A stretch of 64,000 bases of DNA from a virus. The notes beneath the pieces were generated by a model, which was not told the DNA's origin, searched no databases, and saw only the letters and a program-made list of their open reading frames with translations. The stretch is from positions 140,795 to 204,794 of the IMG/VR virus record IMGVR_UViG_3300008448_000001. The stretch is one strand, 5' to 3'. The position numbers and the translations under genes were made by a program. Numbering within the stretch: the first letter of the stretch is position 1; every line of letters starts with the position of its first letter. Below, piece after piece: positions 51,437 to 59,702 of this stretch.

Positions 51437-52000
51437 ATGATTTTAACCGGAAGTGCGATTCAAAACGCGATTGAAAACGGCGATATCGATATAACACCGT
51501 ACCGCAAGGAGCAGCTTGGACCGAACTCGTACGATCTTCGGTTGAGCAAATTCATTGCTACAAGCATTAGCCCCTCGCTTGACGCGAAGAAGAAACCTGT
51601 TTTCGAAACCGAAATAATCCCGGTAGAGGGTTACCTGCTTCTACCGGGCCAGCTTTACCTCATGGCTACGCAGGAAGTAACACAAACTTCCAAGTACGTT
51701 CCATGTATCGAAGGTCGCTCTTCGATAGGTCGTCTCGGAATTAATGTGCACGCCACCGCGGGTTTCGGCGACATTGGCTTTCATGGCACGTGGACGTTGG
51801 AGGTCTCTTGCGTGATCCCTGTCCGAATTTACTCCGGAATGCGAATATGTCAAATTTACTTTTTTGAACCGCGTTTTCACGGTACAGCGCCAAGCCTTTA
51901 CAATGGAAAATACTTTGCGCAAGGCCTACCCCGCACAAGCGATGTATACCTTGAACAAGACGAGTGGCACACCGGCGGATCCGCGAATACTGGAGGTTAA
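51437..52000 (+). CDS. dcd: dCTP deaminase-like (dUTPase fold) enzyme
   Basis: 187 residues from ATG 51437; GTG 51431, which overlaps the upstream TGA, is also possible. LGPNSYDLRLSKFI near 28-41, EGRSSIGRLGINVHATAG with Arg94-Ser-Ser, then FHGTWTLE with Glu122 as the catalytic base of the deaminase. This matches Dcd, which converts dCTP to dUTP and supplies the thymidylate pathway. Typical family length is 170-195 residues. Phage enzymes of this kind help build the nucleotide pool. Confidence 0.85.
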   Translation: MILTGSAIQNAIENGDIDITPYRKEQLGPNSYDLRLSKFIATSISPSLDAKKKPVFETEIIPVEGYLLLPGQLYLMATQEVTQTSKYVPCIEGRSSIGRLGINVHATAGFGDIGFHGTWTLEVSCVIPVRIYSGMRICQIYFFEPRFHGTAPSLYNGKYFAQGLPRTSDVYLEQDEWHTGGSANTGG

Positions 52001-52001
52001 A

Positions 52002-52220
52002 GTGGCACACAAATGGCAACCCGGCGACAGGATAACGCGAAACGTTTACATGGATGACGGGACTTTTAGTCGTGAAGGCGACAAGTGTTTACCGTTCAGC
52101 CCGAAATACCACGGCAAAGTGGTAAGACGCGCGACGCACCGAGACGACGAGGTAGTGGTTGTTTTTGACGGAACAACGCGTGAGAAGTGGTTTCTAGACC
52201 ACGGCTTACAGGCCGAATAA
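52002..52220 (+). CDS. Small beta-rich protein
   Basis: 72 residues from GTG 52002 with TGGAGGTTAAA upstream, one base after the Dcd stop. Barrel-like beta pattern (KWQPGDRITRNVYMDDGTF, then GKVVRRATHRDDEVVVVFDG). No family recognised. Followed by a terminator. Confidence 0.6.
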   Translation: MAHKWQPGDRITRNVYMDDGTFSREGDKCLPFSPKYHGKVVRRATHRDDEVVVVFDGTTREKWFLDHGLQAE

Positions 52221-52235
52221 ACCTTAGCTACACCG

Positions 52236-52260
52236 AACCCGCCGCGAGGCGGGTTTTTTT
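52236..52260 (+). terminator. Rho-independent terminator
   Basis: AACCCGCC-GCGA-GGCGGGTT followed by five more Ts. A perfect 8-bp stem with a GNRA tetraloop. It separates the Dcd group from the next 'WALANCTDMQ' paralogue. Confidence 0.92.
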
Positions 52261-52271
52261 ATGGAGTTCTT

Positions 52272-52871
52272 ATGATTTCGATTGCAAAGTTTTGTGCCCG
52301 CAATTGTGCATGCCCGGAAGGCCGCGAATGGGCCTTAGCGAATTGCACAGACATGCAGGATGTTTGGAACAAGTTGGACGACGCCGAGTGGTTCCTTTGG
52401 GTTGCTTGTCAGCCCGGGGTTCTAACAGACAAAGAGCTGCAGCTGTTTGCGGTTTACTGCGCTCGCTCCGTTGAGCGATTCTTAACCGATTCGCGACTTA
52501 AGAAGGGCGTTAAAACTGCTGAAAGAATCCTGAACGGCAAGGCTGCGGTGGATGATTTGTTTAGCGACGAGAATTTCTTATTGAACACCTCTTTGGCAAT
52601 TGATTCGCCTGAGTTACACGCGAATAGAGCCGCGTGGGGGGTTATGCGGATCATGCTTCCGAAGAATTGTTACAAGGCTGCGGACGCTGACGAGATTGCC
52701 TGGGCATCAGCTTGGGCTGTTGCACGCGACGCCGAGAACAGCGAAGCCGAAAGCCAAGATTTGCTAAAAGGAGGAAACCCTTTGCGGGCCCGAGAAAGAG
52801 CCATGCAAGCCAATTTACAAGAAAAGGTCAAATGGCTTCGCGAAAACACAAAACCGAACTTTGAGGAATAG
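52272..52871 (+). CDS. 'WALANCTDMQDVW' family protein 2 (Imm-5-like)
   Basis: 199 residues. CPEGREWALANCTDMQDVWN is nearly identical to the first copy, also at DNA level (52320-52374 versus 50930-50985), then LWVACQPGVLTDKELQLFAV and a diverged middle with an Ala-rich segment. Ends KWLRENTKPNFEE. A recent duplication with fast-changing centre. Confidence 0.7.
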   Translation: MISIAKFCARNCACPEGREWALANCTDMQDVWNKLDDAEWFLWVACQPGVLTDKELQLFAVYCARSVERFLTDSRLKKGVKTAERILNGKAAVDDLFSDENFLLNTSLAIDSPELHANRAAWGVMRIMLPKNCYKAADADEIAWASAWAVARDAENSEAESQDLLKGGNPLRARERAMQANLQEKVKWLRENTKPNFEE

Positions 52872-52873
52872 AC

Positions 52874-53614
52874 ATGTTAACGAAAGAAACAGTCGATATA
52901 ACGCTCGATTTCAAGCTGAGCCAGGATTACACCGTGTTCAACGCAGAAAGCTTTAAGGCTTTATGCGAAGAACATTTGCCGTGGACAAAAGGTCTGCCTG
53001 AGGGCTCGCCGCACCGGCCACCTGAAAACGCCATCAATCTCGGCGGTTTTCGCTTTTTCAATGCTGTTTATCCGTTTGAATCGGCTATCAGCGGAATCCT
53101 GAGAGAGCGACCGACGATGCGTAGAAACTGGCTTGAAGTCGAGCCAAAAAGCAGAAAAAGAATCGGGTTTTCCGCGAACGTCTTAATACCGCTTTTACAG
53201 AGTCCGCAAGGCATGCCCTGGATGAGTTTTACTCCCATGGAAATACGCACCCAGCGATCGCAAATTGCAAAAACAAAAGGCAAGACGGTGATCGCCGGAA
53301 TGGGTCTAGGCTGGTTTGCGTACCAGGTTTTACGGCGTTCTAAAGTAACCGAAGTAGTTATTATTGACCGGAACCAAGACGTCTTGAACTACTTCGGCGA
53401 AAAGCTGAAAGCCGTGTCCGACAAGCCGATAACCCTCGTGCACGAAAACGCGTACGACTTCGACTGGAAGAACGCCAATCTTGACGCTGCGGTTTGGGAC
53501 ATCTGGTCTACGTACACGTGTGCTGGATGTGACAGGAAGTATCTTGAAATCCGCGAAGAGCTATTGGCTGCGGGTAAAACCTGTACTCAATGGGGGACAT
53601 TGTCTCGTGCATAA
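52874..53614 (+). CDS. SAM-dependent methyltransferase-like protein
   Basis: 246 residues. GKTVIAGMGLGWFAYQVLRR (138-157) is a Rossmann Gly-rich loop of motif I; VVIIDRN ends strand 2 with an acidic residue for the ribose; LDAAVWDIWS is a post-strand-4 motif. The N-terminal 100 residues are extra. It could methylate DNA, RNA, protein or a small molecule; no target-recognition motif decides this. The C-terminus has a CAGCDRKY cluster. Confidence 0.6.
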   Translation: MLTKETVDITLDFKLSQDYTVFNAESFKALCEEHLPWTKGLPEGSPHRPPENAINLGGFRFFNAVYPFESAISGILRERPTMRRNWLEVEPKSRKRIGFSANVLIPLLQSPQGMPWMSFTPMEIRTQRSQIAKTKGKTVIAGMGLGWFAYQVLRRSKVTEVVIIDRNQDVLNYFGEKLKAVSDKPITLVHENAYDFDWKNANLDAAVWDIWSTYTCAGCDRKYLEIREELLAAGKTCTQWGTLSRA

Positions 53615-53732
53615 AGAATCGGGAGTCATTGTTTTTTTGTTCATTTTCGCTTTCGTGTTAATGCAAGTCGAAGCTTGTAGCGACAAAAACCGAAGAATTG
53701 AACGTGTCATACAACAGCAAAAATCAAGATAG
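53607..53732 (+). CDS. Very small membrane or secreted peptide
   Basis: 41 residues from GTG 53607 after GGGGGACATT, overlapping the methyltransferase stop by 8 bp. ESGVIVFLFIFAFVLMQVEAC is a hydrophobic helix or signal, followed by a charged tail (KNRRIERVIQQQK). Existence is suggested by the ribosome-binding site only. Confidence 0.45.
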   Translation: MHKESGVIVFLFIFAFVLMQVEACSDKNRRIERVIQQQKSR

Positions 53733-53741
53733 GGTGATTCA

Positions 53742-54458
53742 ATGGTGCGAAATGTTGTTTTTGTTGAAGACGCTGCAGGATGGGTCGGCGTGTACATCGA
53801 CGGGCTAATCGAGGACGTAGCTTTAGAGTGGGACCCGCAAGATATTGCCGATCTATTGAACGGTGAAACGTGTACGATTTCTTTTACCCAAGACGATTCA
53901 GAATACGGAAGTCTCTTGTCGGACTGGCCAAGCCATCATGCGTGGCCGGTGACTGTCAGAACGTTTTTCGAGCGGCACGCTAGCCTTGGTGACGTATACC
54001 GGTGGGCGGAAGAAAATTGTACGGAGATGCAAGATGCTTGGGACAAACTGAAACCCTCGTGGCTAATCCGGGTTGCCCTTCAGCCAGGTGTTTTAAGCGA
54101 CAAGGAACTACGTCTTTTCGCGGTTCACTGCGCAAGATCGGCTGAGCATCTTTTAAAGGACGAAAGAACAACAAAAGCTATCGACGTTGCCGAGCTGTTT
54201 GCCAACGATAGCGCCACGGAGAACGAGTTAACCGAAGCCAGGGAGGGAGCTCGGCTTGTGCACTCTGAGACACGTCGCCCGGCACTTTTTGACGCTGCCT
54301 GGGCTTCGTGTGCGATGGAGGCTCGTGCCGCAGCAAAACACGCCTCGACCGCGGCTGCGTATGCCGCTGAAAACGGCAGCGACAACATGACATCGCAGGC
54401 CAAGTGGCTTCGCGAGAACACAAAACCTAACTTTGAAAGGACGAACACTTACGAATGA
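53742..54458 (+). CDS. 'CTEMQDAW' family protein 3 with extra N-terminal domain
   Basis: 238 residues. The first 80 (FVEDAAGWVGVYIDGLIEDV, then CTISFTQDDSEYGSLL) form an extra beta domain absent from the other two copies. From ENCTEMQDAWDKLKPSWLIR the family pattern follows: GVLSDKELRLFAVHCARS, AELFANDSAT, an Ala-rich stretch (AAAKHASTAAAYAAE), and QAKWLRENTKPNFE. Shows domain fusion within the family. Overlaps the next gene by 4 bp. Confidence 0.7.
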   Translation: MVRNVVFVEDAAGWVGVYIDGLIEDVALEWDPQDIADLLNGETCTISFTQDDSEYGSLLSDWPSHHAWPVTVRTFFERHASLGDVYRWAEENCTEMQDAWDKLKPSWLIRVALQPGVLSDKELRLFAVHCARSAEHLLKDERTTKAIDVAELFANDSATENELTEAREGARLVHSETRRPALFDAAWASCAMEARAAAKHASTAAAYAAENGSDNMTSQAKWLRENTKPNFERTNTYE

Positions 54459-54805
54459 TATCCAGAAAAGACTATATCGCAGGTAAGGCAACCCACCAAG
54501 CCTATTACGGGCAGTTCGTAAACAATACATACAAGACGCGTGTTTTGGGTCGCATCGGACTTAGTCAGCTGGTGGCGTCACGAGATCCGAGCTTCAACGA
54601 TATCCCCTTGGCCAAGTGGGAAGGAATAACTTCCCACGGCGGTTTAGCCGAGACAACGTCAAAAATGGAGGAGTGCGGCGATTATTTGACCCTCAACGGC
54701 CACATTTGCATTCTAAAAGAGGCCGCAAGGCAACTTGTCGAAGCTGATAAGGCCAATCGCTCGACAGCTGAAACGACCGAAACAAGCAACAATTTAGAAG
54801 GATAA
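54455..54805 (+). CDS. Hypothetical protein
   Basis: 116 residues starting on an ATGA overlap. HQAYYGQFVNNTYKTRVLGR then SFNDIPLAKWEG. No family recognised. 4 bp before the GHKL gene, so probably co-translated. Confidence 0.6.
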   Translation: MISRKDYIAGKATHQAYYGQFVNNTYKTRVLGRIGLSQLVASRDPSFNDIPLAKWEGITSHGGLAETTSKMEECGDYLTLNGHICILKEAARQLVEADKANRSTAETTETSNNLEG

Positions 54806-54809
54806 AACA

Positions 54810-56249
54810 ATGGCTGAAGCAAAATCCGTAAAAATTGGACCGGAGTTCTTTGCAAAAGAACTTCGAGAATACGCAAATTGGCGATGGGCTTTTGTTCGTG
54901 AGGCATTGCAAAACTGCATCGACGCACCGAGATGCAAAAACAGCTGGTTCAATGTCACCGAAGAAGACGGTTACACGATCGTTACCTGGGGTAACGACGG
55001 TAAGCACATGGATTTGGAAACAATTGAAAACAAGCTTTTTGCTTTAGGTGGCACCGGAAAAGGCTTCGAGGGAACAGTTGGCGGTTTTGGTAAGGCCAAA
55101 ACGCTGCTGTACTTCGCCCAAGAAAGCTACGAAATTATCACCGGTAACTTGCACGTTAAAGGCAGGGGCGGTGACTACACCGTAACGACAACTTCTGATG
55201 TCGCGAACACCATGTCAAAGGTCAAGATTAAAGGCCTTTTTGCGGATTCCTTGAGGGCACATGCGGAACGCTTTGTAAGCCTCGCACAGTGGTCCGGCAA
55301 CATCCGACTTGAAGGCGATTTAAGGTCTCCAGATTTACGCAAGGGGAAACACCGCAGAAGCTTAACTTTCGGCGAGGTCTATACGAACAACCACGAGAAG
55401 CAACTGCTGGTGGTTCGCATAAACGGCATTCCAATGTTTACTCGAAGTACGCAGCTGGACCGTTGCGTCGTTCTCGAGCTCAGCGGATCAAGCGTAGATC
55501 GCCTGACAAGCAATCGCGACGGTTTACTCGGTAAGTTCTCAGCGGAGCTTGATTCCTTTCTGACGGAGCTCGCCGTAGACCGGCGAAGTGCTTTGTCGCC
55601 GACCAGGCAAACGCGTGAGTTTTTCGGGGACACTCGAGTTGCTTGTCTGTTTGAAACGCAGCCTGCAAAAGAGGAAAGTGTTACCGAAGCAAGCGATAGC
55701 GCTGAGACGCTGCAAGAGTCTTCAGCACCCTTACGACATGTCCTGTTCGGTAGCTCTGCGAACTTGGCCGCCTCGCCGACTTGTTCCAACGCAAGGCGAG
55801 GCGTCGGAGAAATGCGGTTTGTTGTTTACAACAAGATGAGCCGACGAATCCCGAAGCGATTTCTTCCAGGTGAAAGCATGCAGCCGCACGCCAGGAAGCT
55901 TGCAGACACTTGGCGTAAAATCATGATTGAACTGCACCGTATCGCAAAAGTATCGGCAAGCTTCTCGATCGGTTTTGTTTTCGACGATGCTACTGAAGAC
56001 GCGACCTTGGCACAGCACGAGCTTCACGAAAACGAGAGCATCTATTACATCAACCCGGTGTTGCCGAATTTCAAGAAACGGTTTTCGGCAAAAGACAAGG
56101 ATTTACTGATCCTCGTGGCCGCGCACGAATTTGTGCACGGACAATACGGTCTTCGTTTTCACGATGAAGACTTTGCTTCGCGTTTAACTTTTTTTGCGGC
56201 GGAAGTGATGCAGAACCGAAGACAGTTTAATCATTGCTTTCGAACTTAA
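54810..56249 (+). CDS. GHKL ATPase fused to HExxH metalloprotease-like domain
   Basis: 479 residues, AGAAGGATAAAACA upstream. N-terminal GHKL (Hsp90/gyrase/histidine-kinase type) ATP fold: REALQNCIDA with Glu31, Asn35, Asp38; WGNDGKHM at 60-67; GGFGKAK at 91-97 forming the ATP lid. Around 330-430 is a linker, and the C-terminus has AAHEFVHGQYGLRFHDEDFA: His439-Glu440-x-x-His443 with His451 or Glu453 as a third metal ligand. An ATP-gated protease or chaperone-protease is one reading. No transducer domain is obvious. Confidence 0.75.
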   Translation: MAEAKSVKIGPEFFAKELREYANWRWAFVREALQNCIDAPRCKNSWFNVTEEDGYTIVTWGNDGKHMDLETIENKLFALGGTGKGFEGTVGGFGKAKTLLYFAQESYEIITGNLHVKGRGGDYTVTTTSDVANTMSKVKIKGLFADSLRAHAERFVSLAQWSGNIRLEGDLRSPDLRKGKHRRSLTFGEVYTNNHEKQLLVVRINGIPMFTRSTQLDRCVVLELSGSSVDRLTSNRDGLLGKFSAELDSFLTELAVDRRSALSPTRQTREFFGDTRVACLFETQPAKEESVTEASDSAETLQESSAPLRHVLFGSSANLAASPTCSNARRGVGEMRFVVYNKMSRRIPKRFLPGESMQPHARKLADTWRKIMIELHRIAKVSASFSIGFVFDDATEDATLAQHELHENESIYYINPVLPNFKKRFSAKDKDLLILVAAHEFVHGQYGLRFHDEDFASRLTFFAAEVMQNRRQFNHCFRT

Positions 56250-56278
56250 ACAGCAATTAAAGAAGGCTTAACCGCACA

Positions 56279-56503
56279 GTGACGAAACCGAAACCTGAAG
56301 AAATGTTAAAGCTGCTGCTAGTGCAGCAGCTTTCGGCGACCGAGTCGCAGGCCGAATTGATTTGGCTTGCTTTTGAAAGTTTTTGCCAGCGTCGGCTTCG
56401 CGAGGACTATCCGGACAGCGGCTATGCTGCAATCGTTCTGGACGGCGAAGGCGGAGAGATAATTGGCGTAGACCTGTATGACGACAGAGAAGGTGCCGAT
56501 TGA
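56279..56503 (+). CDS. Hypothetical acidic protein
   Basis: 74 residues from GTG 56279. Helical first half (EEMLKLLLVQQLSATESQAE), then AAIVLDGEGGEIIGVDLYDD. Overlaps the next TTG by 4 bp. No family recognised. Confidence 0.55.
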   Translation: MTKPKPEEMLKLLLVQQLSATESQAELIWLAFESFCQRRLREDYPDSGYAAIVLDGEGGEIIGVDLYDDREGAD

Positions 56504-56718
56504 AAAAAATAAAACAAGGAGACGAATTTACGCTAAAACGGTCAGACGGCTCTGTGCTCGAGTTTCGACGCGAAAAAGACGAACCGGAACCCGTGTTTCA
56601 GTGCGAGCGAATACGTGTTACGCATTTAAGTCATAACATGGGTCCAAACTTTAAACCGTACACTTTTGGCACGGAGCAGGAATGGTTTAAACAAAGAGGC
56701 TTAGTTGCCGAAGAGTAA
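56500..56718 (+). CDS. Hypothetical protein
   Basis: 72 residues from TTG 56500, which overlaps the previous TGA. FTLKRSDGSVLEFRREKDEP then CERIRVTHLSHNMG. Start codon is inferred from the overlap. Unknown function. Confidence 0.5.
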   Translation: MKKIKQGDEFTLKRSDGSVLEFRREKDEPEPVFQCERIRVTHLSHNMGPNFKPYTFGTEQEWFKQRGLVAEE

Positions 56719-56780
56719 GCAAGCTTTCAGAGGCAGACTTTGAAAAACAAAAAATAACTTCCAACGAAAGGCAATAACGC

Positions 56781-57335
56781 ATGAAACCTGAAGAACTAAA
56801 AGCAATCCTGGACGATCACGATAAGTGGTTGCGTAACGAGGGCGGCAAAAGGGCCTGCCTTGCCGGGGCCAACCTAAGCCGGGCCAACCTTGTCGGGGCC
56901 GACCTTCGCAGGGCCAACCTTGAATGGGCCAACCTTAGCGGGGCCGACCTTCGCGGGGCCAACCTTAGCCGGGCCAACCTTGAAGGGGCCAACCTTAGCG
57001 GGGCCAACCTTTGCGGGGCCAACCTTGAAGAGGCCAACCTTAGCGGGGCCAACCTTGGCGGCGCTGACCTTGACGAGGCTAATCTTATTGAGGCCGAAAT
57101 CGACGCTTCGATTTGCCGTATGGATTTTGGCGGATGGTCGATTTGCGTTTACGCAGACCGAACAGCTATCGGCTGCCAGCAGCGCATTAACGAGGACTGG
57201 TTAGCGTGGACGCCTGAAAGCGAAGAGATCAAGAAGATGCACGGCGATGCGTCTTCTTGGTGGGCTACGCACGGCGAAGCGGTTAAAGCGGTCATTAAGT
57301 GCGTGATGGCAAAAGCGAAAGGCGGTGACGCGTGA
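56781..57335 (+). CDS. Pentapeptide-repeat protein 3
   Basis: 184 residues, ACGAAAGGCAATAACGC upstream. Cap ([20 protein letters not shown]), pentapeptides from about 27 to 103, and the same C-terminal domain ([37 protein letters not shown]) as the copies at 27223 and 28014, which are 28 kb away. Its start is preceded by the same short leader as those genes. GTG of the next gene overlaps its stop. Confidence 0.85.
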   Translation: MKPEELKAILDDHDKWLRNEGGKRACLAGANLSRANLVGADLRRANLEWANLSGADLRGANLSRANLEGANLSGANLCGANLEEANLSGANLGGADLDEANLIEAEIDASICRMDFGGWSICVYADRTAIGCQQRINEDWLAWTPESEEIKKMHGDASSWWATHGEAVKAVIKCVMAKAKGGDA

Positions 57336-57592
57336 GCGAACAACTGTATTCCGTTGGGACATGGGATACGGACGCCCAAGCGTATACACCACAATTAGGT
57401 TTATCAGTACCTAGTTTTAATGTAAATCGTGAGCAACTACGAAAGGCAATGAAGGAATTGCGGAAAATGGGTTACAGCGTCCATCGCTACAGAGATAGCG
57501 ATGGTAGCTACGATGACAACGATTTTTTTGTTTTGATCGAACGAACAGACGGGGAAAGCGTTGCAAAAATTCTTGACAGTTGGAAACGATGA
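57332..57592 (+). CDS. Hypothetical protein
   Basis: 86 residues from GTG 57332 overlapping the pentapeptide stop. EQLYSVGTWDTDAQAYTPQL then VNREQLRKAMKELRKMGYS; a compact alpha/beta fold with YRDSDGSYDDND. Similar small proteins occur in many phages, but I cannot assign a family. Confidence 0.6.
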   Translation: MSEQLYSVGTWDTDAQAYTPQLGLSVPSFNVNREQLRKAMKELRKMGYSVHRYRDSDGSYDDNDFFVLIERTDGESVAKILDSWKR

Positions 57593-57595
57593 AGC

Positions 57596-57646
57596 ATGAG
57601 CAATTTGACTGATTCTACACAAGCAGCGAAAGGCGGTGACACGTGA
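57596..57646 (+). other. 16-codon leader-like ORF, probable duplication remnant
   Basis: ATG 57596 to TGA 57646 encodes 16 residues. The last 25 bp (AGCGAAAGGCGGTGACACGTGAG) repeat the 3' end of the pentapeptide genes plus the start of the following gene (also at 28653 and 57314). It looks like a remnant left by a duplicated gene junction rather than a functional peptide. Confidence 0.5.
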
Positions 57647-57858
57647 GCGCACCAACATTAGAGGAGCTTTTTGAGAAGTTCCGAAAGTTAAATCATCTTG
57701 CCCATGTCGCTCAAAGCGATGCGTTTGAGCAATACTTCCGTTTGGTTGCGAGCGGACAAGCAAAACCCGAACTTCGCGGCGAAAATGCAGTATTCGCTGC
57801 TCAATGCGTGGTTATTCTGTTTGAACACGTCAAGGCGATGGAAGCCAGTGACGCCTAG
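57643..57858 (+). CDS. Hypothetical protein
   Basis: 71 residues from GTG 57643. Helical: LEELFEKFRKLNHLAHVAQS, FEQYFRLVASGQAKPE and CVVILFEHVKAMEAS. No recognised family. Confidence 0.55.
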   Translation: MSAPTLEELFEKFRKLNHLAHVAQSDAFEQYFRLVASGQAKPELRGENAVFAAQCVVILFEHVKAMEASDA

Positions 57859-57905
57859 CTTTTACATTCACGATTAAAACTTCAAAGTCGAAAGGAAATG
57901 AAGCA

Positions 57906-58265
57906 ATGCTCACAGTAGGCATGTACAAAACACGGGACGGACGCGACGTCAAGATCGTTGCAGTCGAGGATAGGATTGCGATTGGGTACAGCGTCAAAGA
58001 AGGTATCAACAGTCTTACTACATGGAACGCGAACAACGGGCGATATTTCATCGATGGCGATTACCATCACAAAAACGACCTAATCGACACAAAGCCGCGA
58101 ATCAAGATGGAGGCCTGGGCGACGATCTACGAGGAATCGCATGCTGTCGTTTTCGCTGGCGGGGTGTACTCAACGAAAGAACAGGCACTGGAGAACATGC
58201 AGGAAGCGTGCATCGCCATCGCTCGTGTGCCTATCGATTGCGTGAGGGGAGAGAACCTTACGTAA
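57906..58265 (+). CDS. Hypothetical protein
   Basis: 119 residues, CGAAAGGAAATGAAGC upstream. TVGMYKTRDGRDVKIVAVED, then YFIDGDYHHKNDLIDT, then FAGGVYSTKEQALENMQEA. The YSTKEQALE ending is common to several small phage proteins. Role unknown. Confidence 0.65.
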   Translation: MLTVGMYKTRDGRDVKIVAVEDRIAIGYSVKEGINSLTTWNANNGRYFIDGDYHHKNDLIDTKPRIKMEAWATIYEESHAVVFAGGVYSTKEQALENMQEACIAIARVPIDCVRGENLT

Positions 58266-58345
58266 CTCGGCGATGAAGAGTTAAACCCAACGGTTAAGCA
58301 GATGGTAATTACGGTGTTCGAAATTTATTTTACTGGGAGATGATT

Positions 58346-58855
58346 ATGAGATTTAAGAAATCGTTGATTGAGATCACGCACGATGAGGGATATGCAGATG
58401 ATTTGATAGGTCACATCAACAACGCCCTCAAAGGTAAAGACATGCGAGCCGAGCGTATTGTCGGCAAAACACAAGCTTTCAGTCTGGAAGGAATCCCAGA
58501 CGGTTGGGATCCGGTGAGGGTTGGAAGACCTGTCGCCGGCGAATTTTTTATCAACGGAGCCGGCAAGGTGGTGCCGGCTGGCCCTGGCACTTACCTTGAC
58601 GGCACTGTCATCGTCCGAAAGATCGAGAAGCCAAAGCAGTACCGGCACTTTGCGAATGCGGCGGAAGCGGACCCCATGCGGAATGTGCTTCTAAGATTCA
58701 AGACTCCGGCTATTGGAGAAGAGGATTCGAAGTTTCGAGTTGTTTTTTTAATGTCAAAACAAGTAGGTATCGGGCCTCAAGTCTACAGCTACGAAGAGGC
58801 ATTCAATCTTTTCCAGTCCGAGCACGGCGACCCCTTCGGCGTCAAGCTGTTTTAG
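58346..58855 (+). CDS. Hypothetical protein
   Basis: 169 residues from ATG 58346; another ATG two codons upstream is too close to the GGGAG ribosome-binding site. GRPVAGEFFINGAGKVVPAG and LDGTVIVRKIEKPKQYRHF suggest a beta-rich fold. No family recognised. Confidence 0.65.
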   Translation: MRFKKSLIEITHDEGYADDLIGHINNALKGKDMRAERIVGKTQAFSLEGIPDGWDPVRVGRPVAGEFFINGAGKVVPAGPGTYLDGTVIVRKIEKPKQYRHFANAAEADPMRNVLLRFKTPAIGEEDSKFRVVFLMSKQVGIGPQVYSYEEAFNLFQSEHGDPFGVKLF

Positions 58856-58882
58856 TGGTTTTTTTTATTCAGGAGATTGATT

Positions 58883-58936
58883 ATGAGCGACACAGGAATC
58901 CCGTTTGGTGTCGAAATAACGGAGCTTGAGTCGTAA
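58883..58936 (+). other. 17-codon ORF with good ribosome-binding site
   Basis: CAGGAGATTGATT precedes ATG 58883; TAA at 58934-58936. The leader resembles that of the gene at 58346 (GGGAGATGATTATGAG), suggesting a duplicated leader with a truncated gene. No function can be given for 17 residues. Confidence 0.4.
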
Positions 58937-58985
58937 ATCCACGTGGCAACCGCAATTTCTTTGAACTTAACTGGAGTAACAAAAC

Positions 58986-59378
58986 ATGGGAATGGGATAC
59001 GCCGCTTGCAGCGCAAAAGCTTTTGAATACGAAACCGTGAAAGCGCTTTGCCCGCAAGAAATAGCTGCGATTGAAAACCACGCCGAGTTTGAAAGCTGGG
59101 GCAATCTCGCTGAAAGCTTGCTAGCCGAAACTACCGAAGAGCAAACAAACGTGCTTGTCGGAAACCTGCTCGCAGCTTTTAACAAAGCTACCGAGGTCGA
59201 CGGTAAAGGCCTTACACTGTCTTTTACCTACTACAACAAAGATAACGGCGGGAGTTACGATGAAACCCGCGCGCACGACGACTGCATTTTCGAAGTCCAC
59301 GGCACACTGCAGCTGACACCTGCCGGTGAAAAGTTCAAGGACAAAACGCAAGACGTCTCTTACGCTGCATTCATGTAA
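58986..59378 (+). CDS. Hypothetical protein
   Basis: 130 residues, CTGGAGTAACAAAAC upstream. GMGYAACSAKAFEYETVKALC then acidic helices and SFTYYNKDNGGSYDET. No family recognised. Ends 19 bp before the next gene. Confidence 0.65.
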   Translation: MGMGYAACSAKAFEYETVKALCPQEIAAIENHAEFESWGNLAESLLAETTEEQTNVLVGNLLAAFNKATEVDGKGLTLSFTYYNKDNGGSYDETRAHDDCIFEVHGTLQLTPAGEKFKDKTQDVSYAAFM

Positions 59379-59397
59379 TTTTGCTTTAGGAACAAAG

Positions 59398-59694
59398 ATG
59401 AAACACGAAAAAATTATACGACGCGACGACGGAAGTCGCGTCAAGATAGAAGTGCTCTTAAGTTTAGGTGTTTATTCCGACGCAGTGGAATGGCGTTTTG
59501 CAACTTACAAGTGCGAAAAGGGCAAGAGAACGTGGCAAACTGCCATTGATCCGTTTGCGTACGAGCTACGCGGTCTCGCGGATAGGGACAAAAAGGCTCG
59601 CGAACGTCACTTGAAATTACAGCTGGCAACCGAAGAAGAAGTTGAAGCTGTGATGCTCGAGCTTTTAGCCAAAATCAAACCAGTAGTAAGTTAG
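59398..59694 (+). CDS. Hypothetical protein
   Basis: 98 residues, TTAGGAACAAAG upstream. IRRDDGSRVKIEVLLSLGVYS, a beta hairpin, then a charged helical C-terminus. No recognised family. Confidence 0.6.
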   Translation: MKHEKIIRRDDGSRVKIEVLLSLGVYSDAVEWRFATYKCEKGKRTWQTAIDPFAYELRGLADRDKKARERHLKLQLATEEEVEAVMLELLAKIKPVVS

Positions 59695-59702
59695 GAGCAA
59701 AA

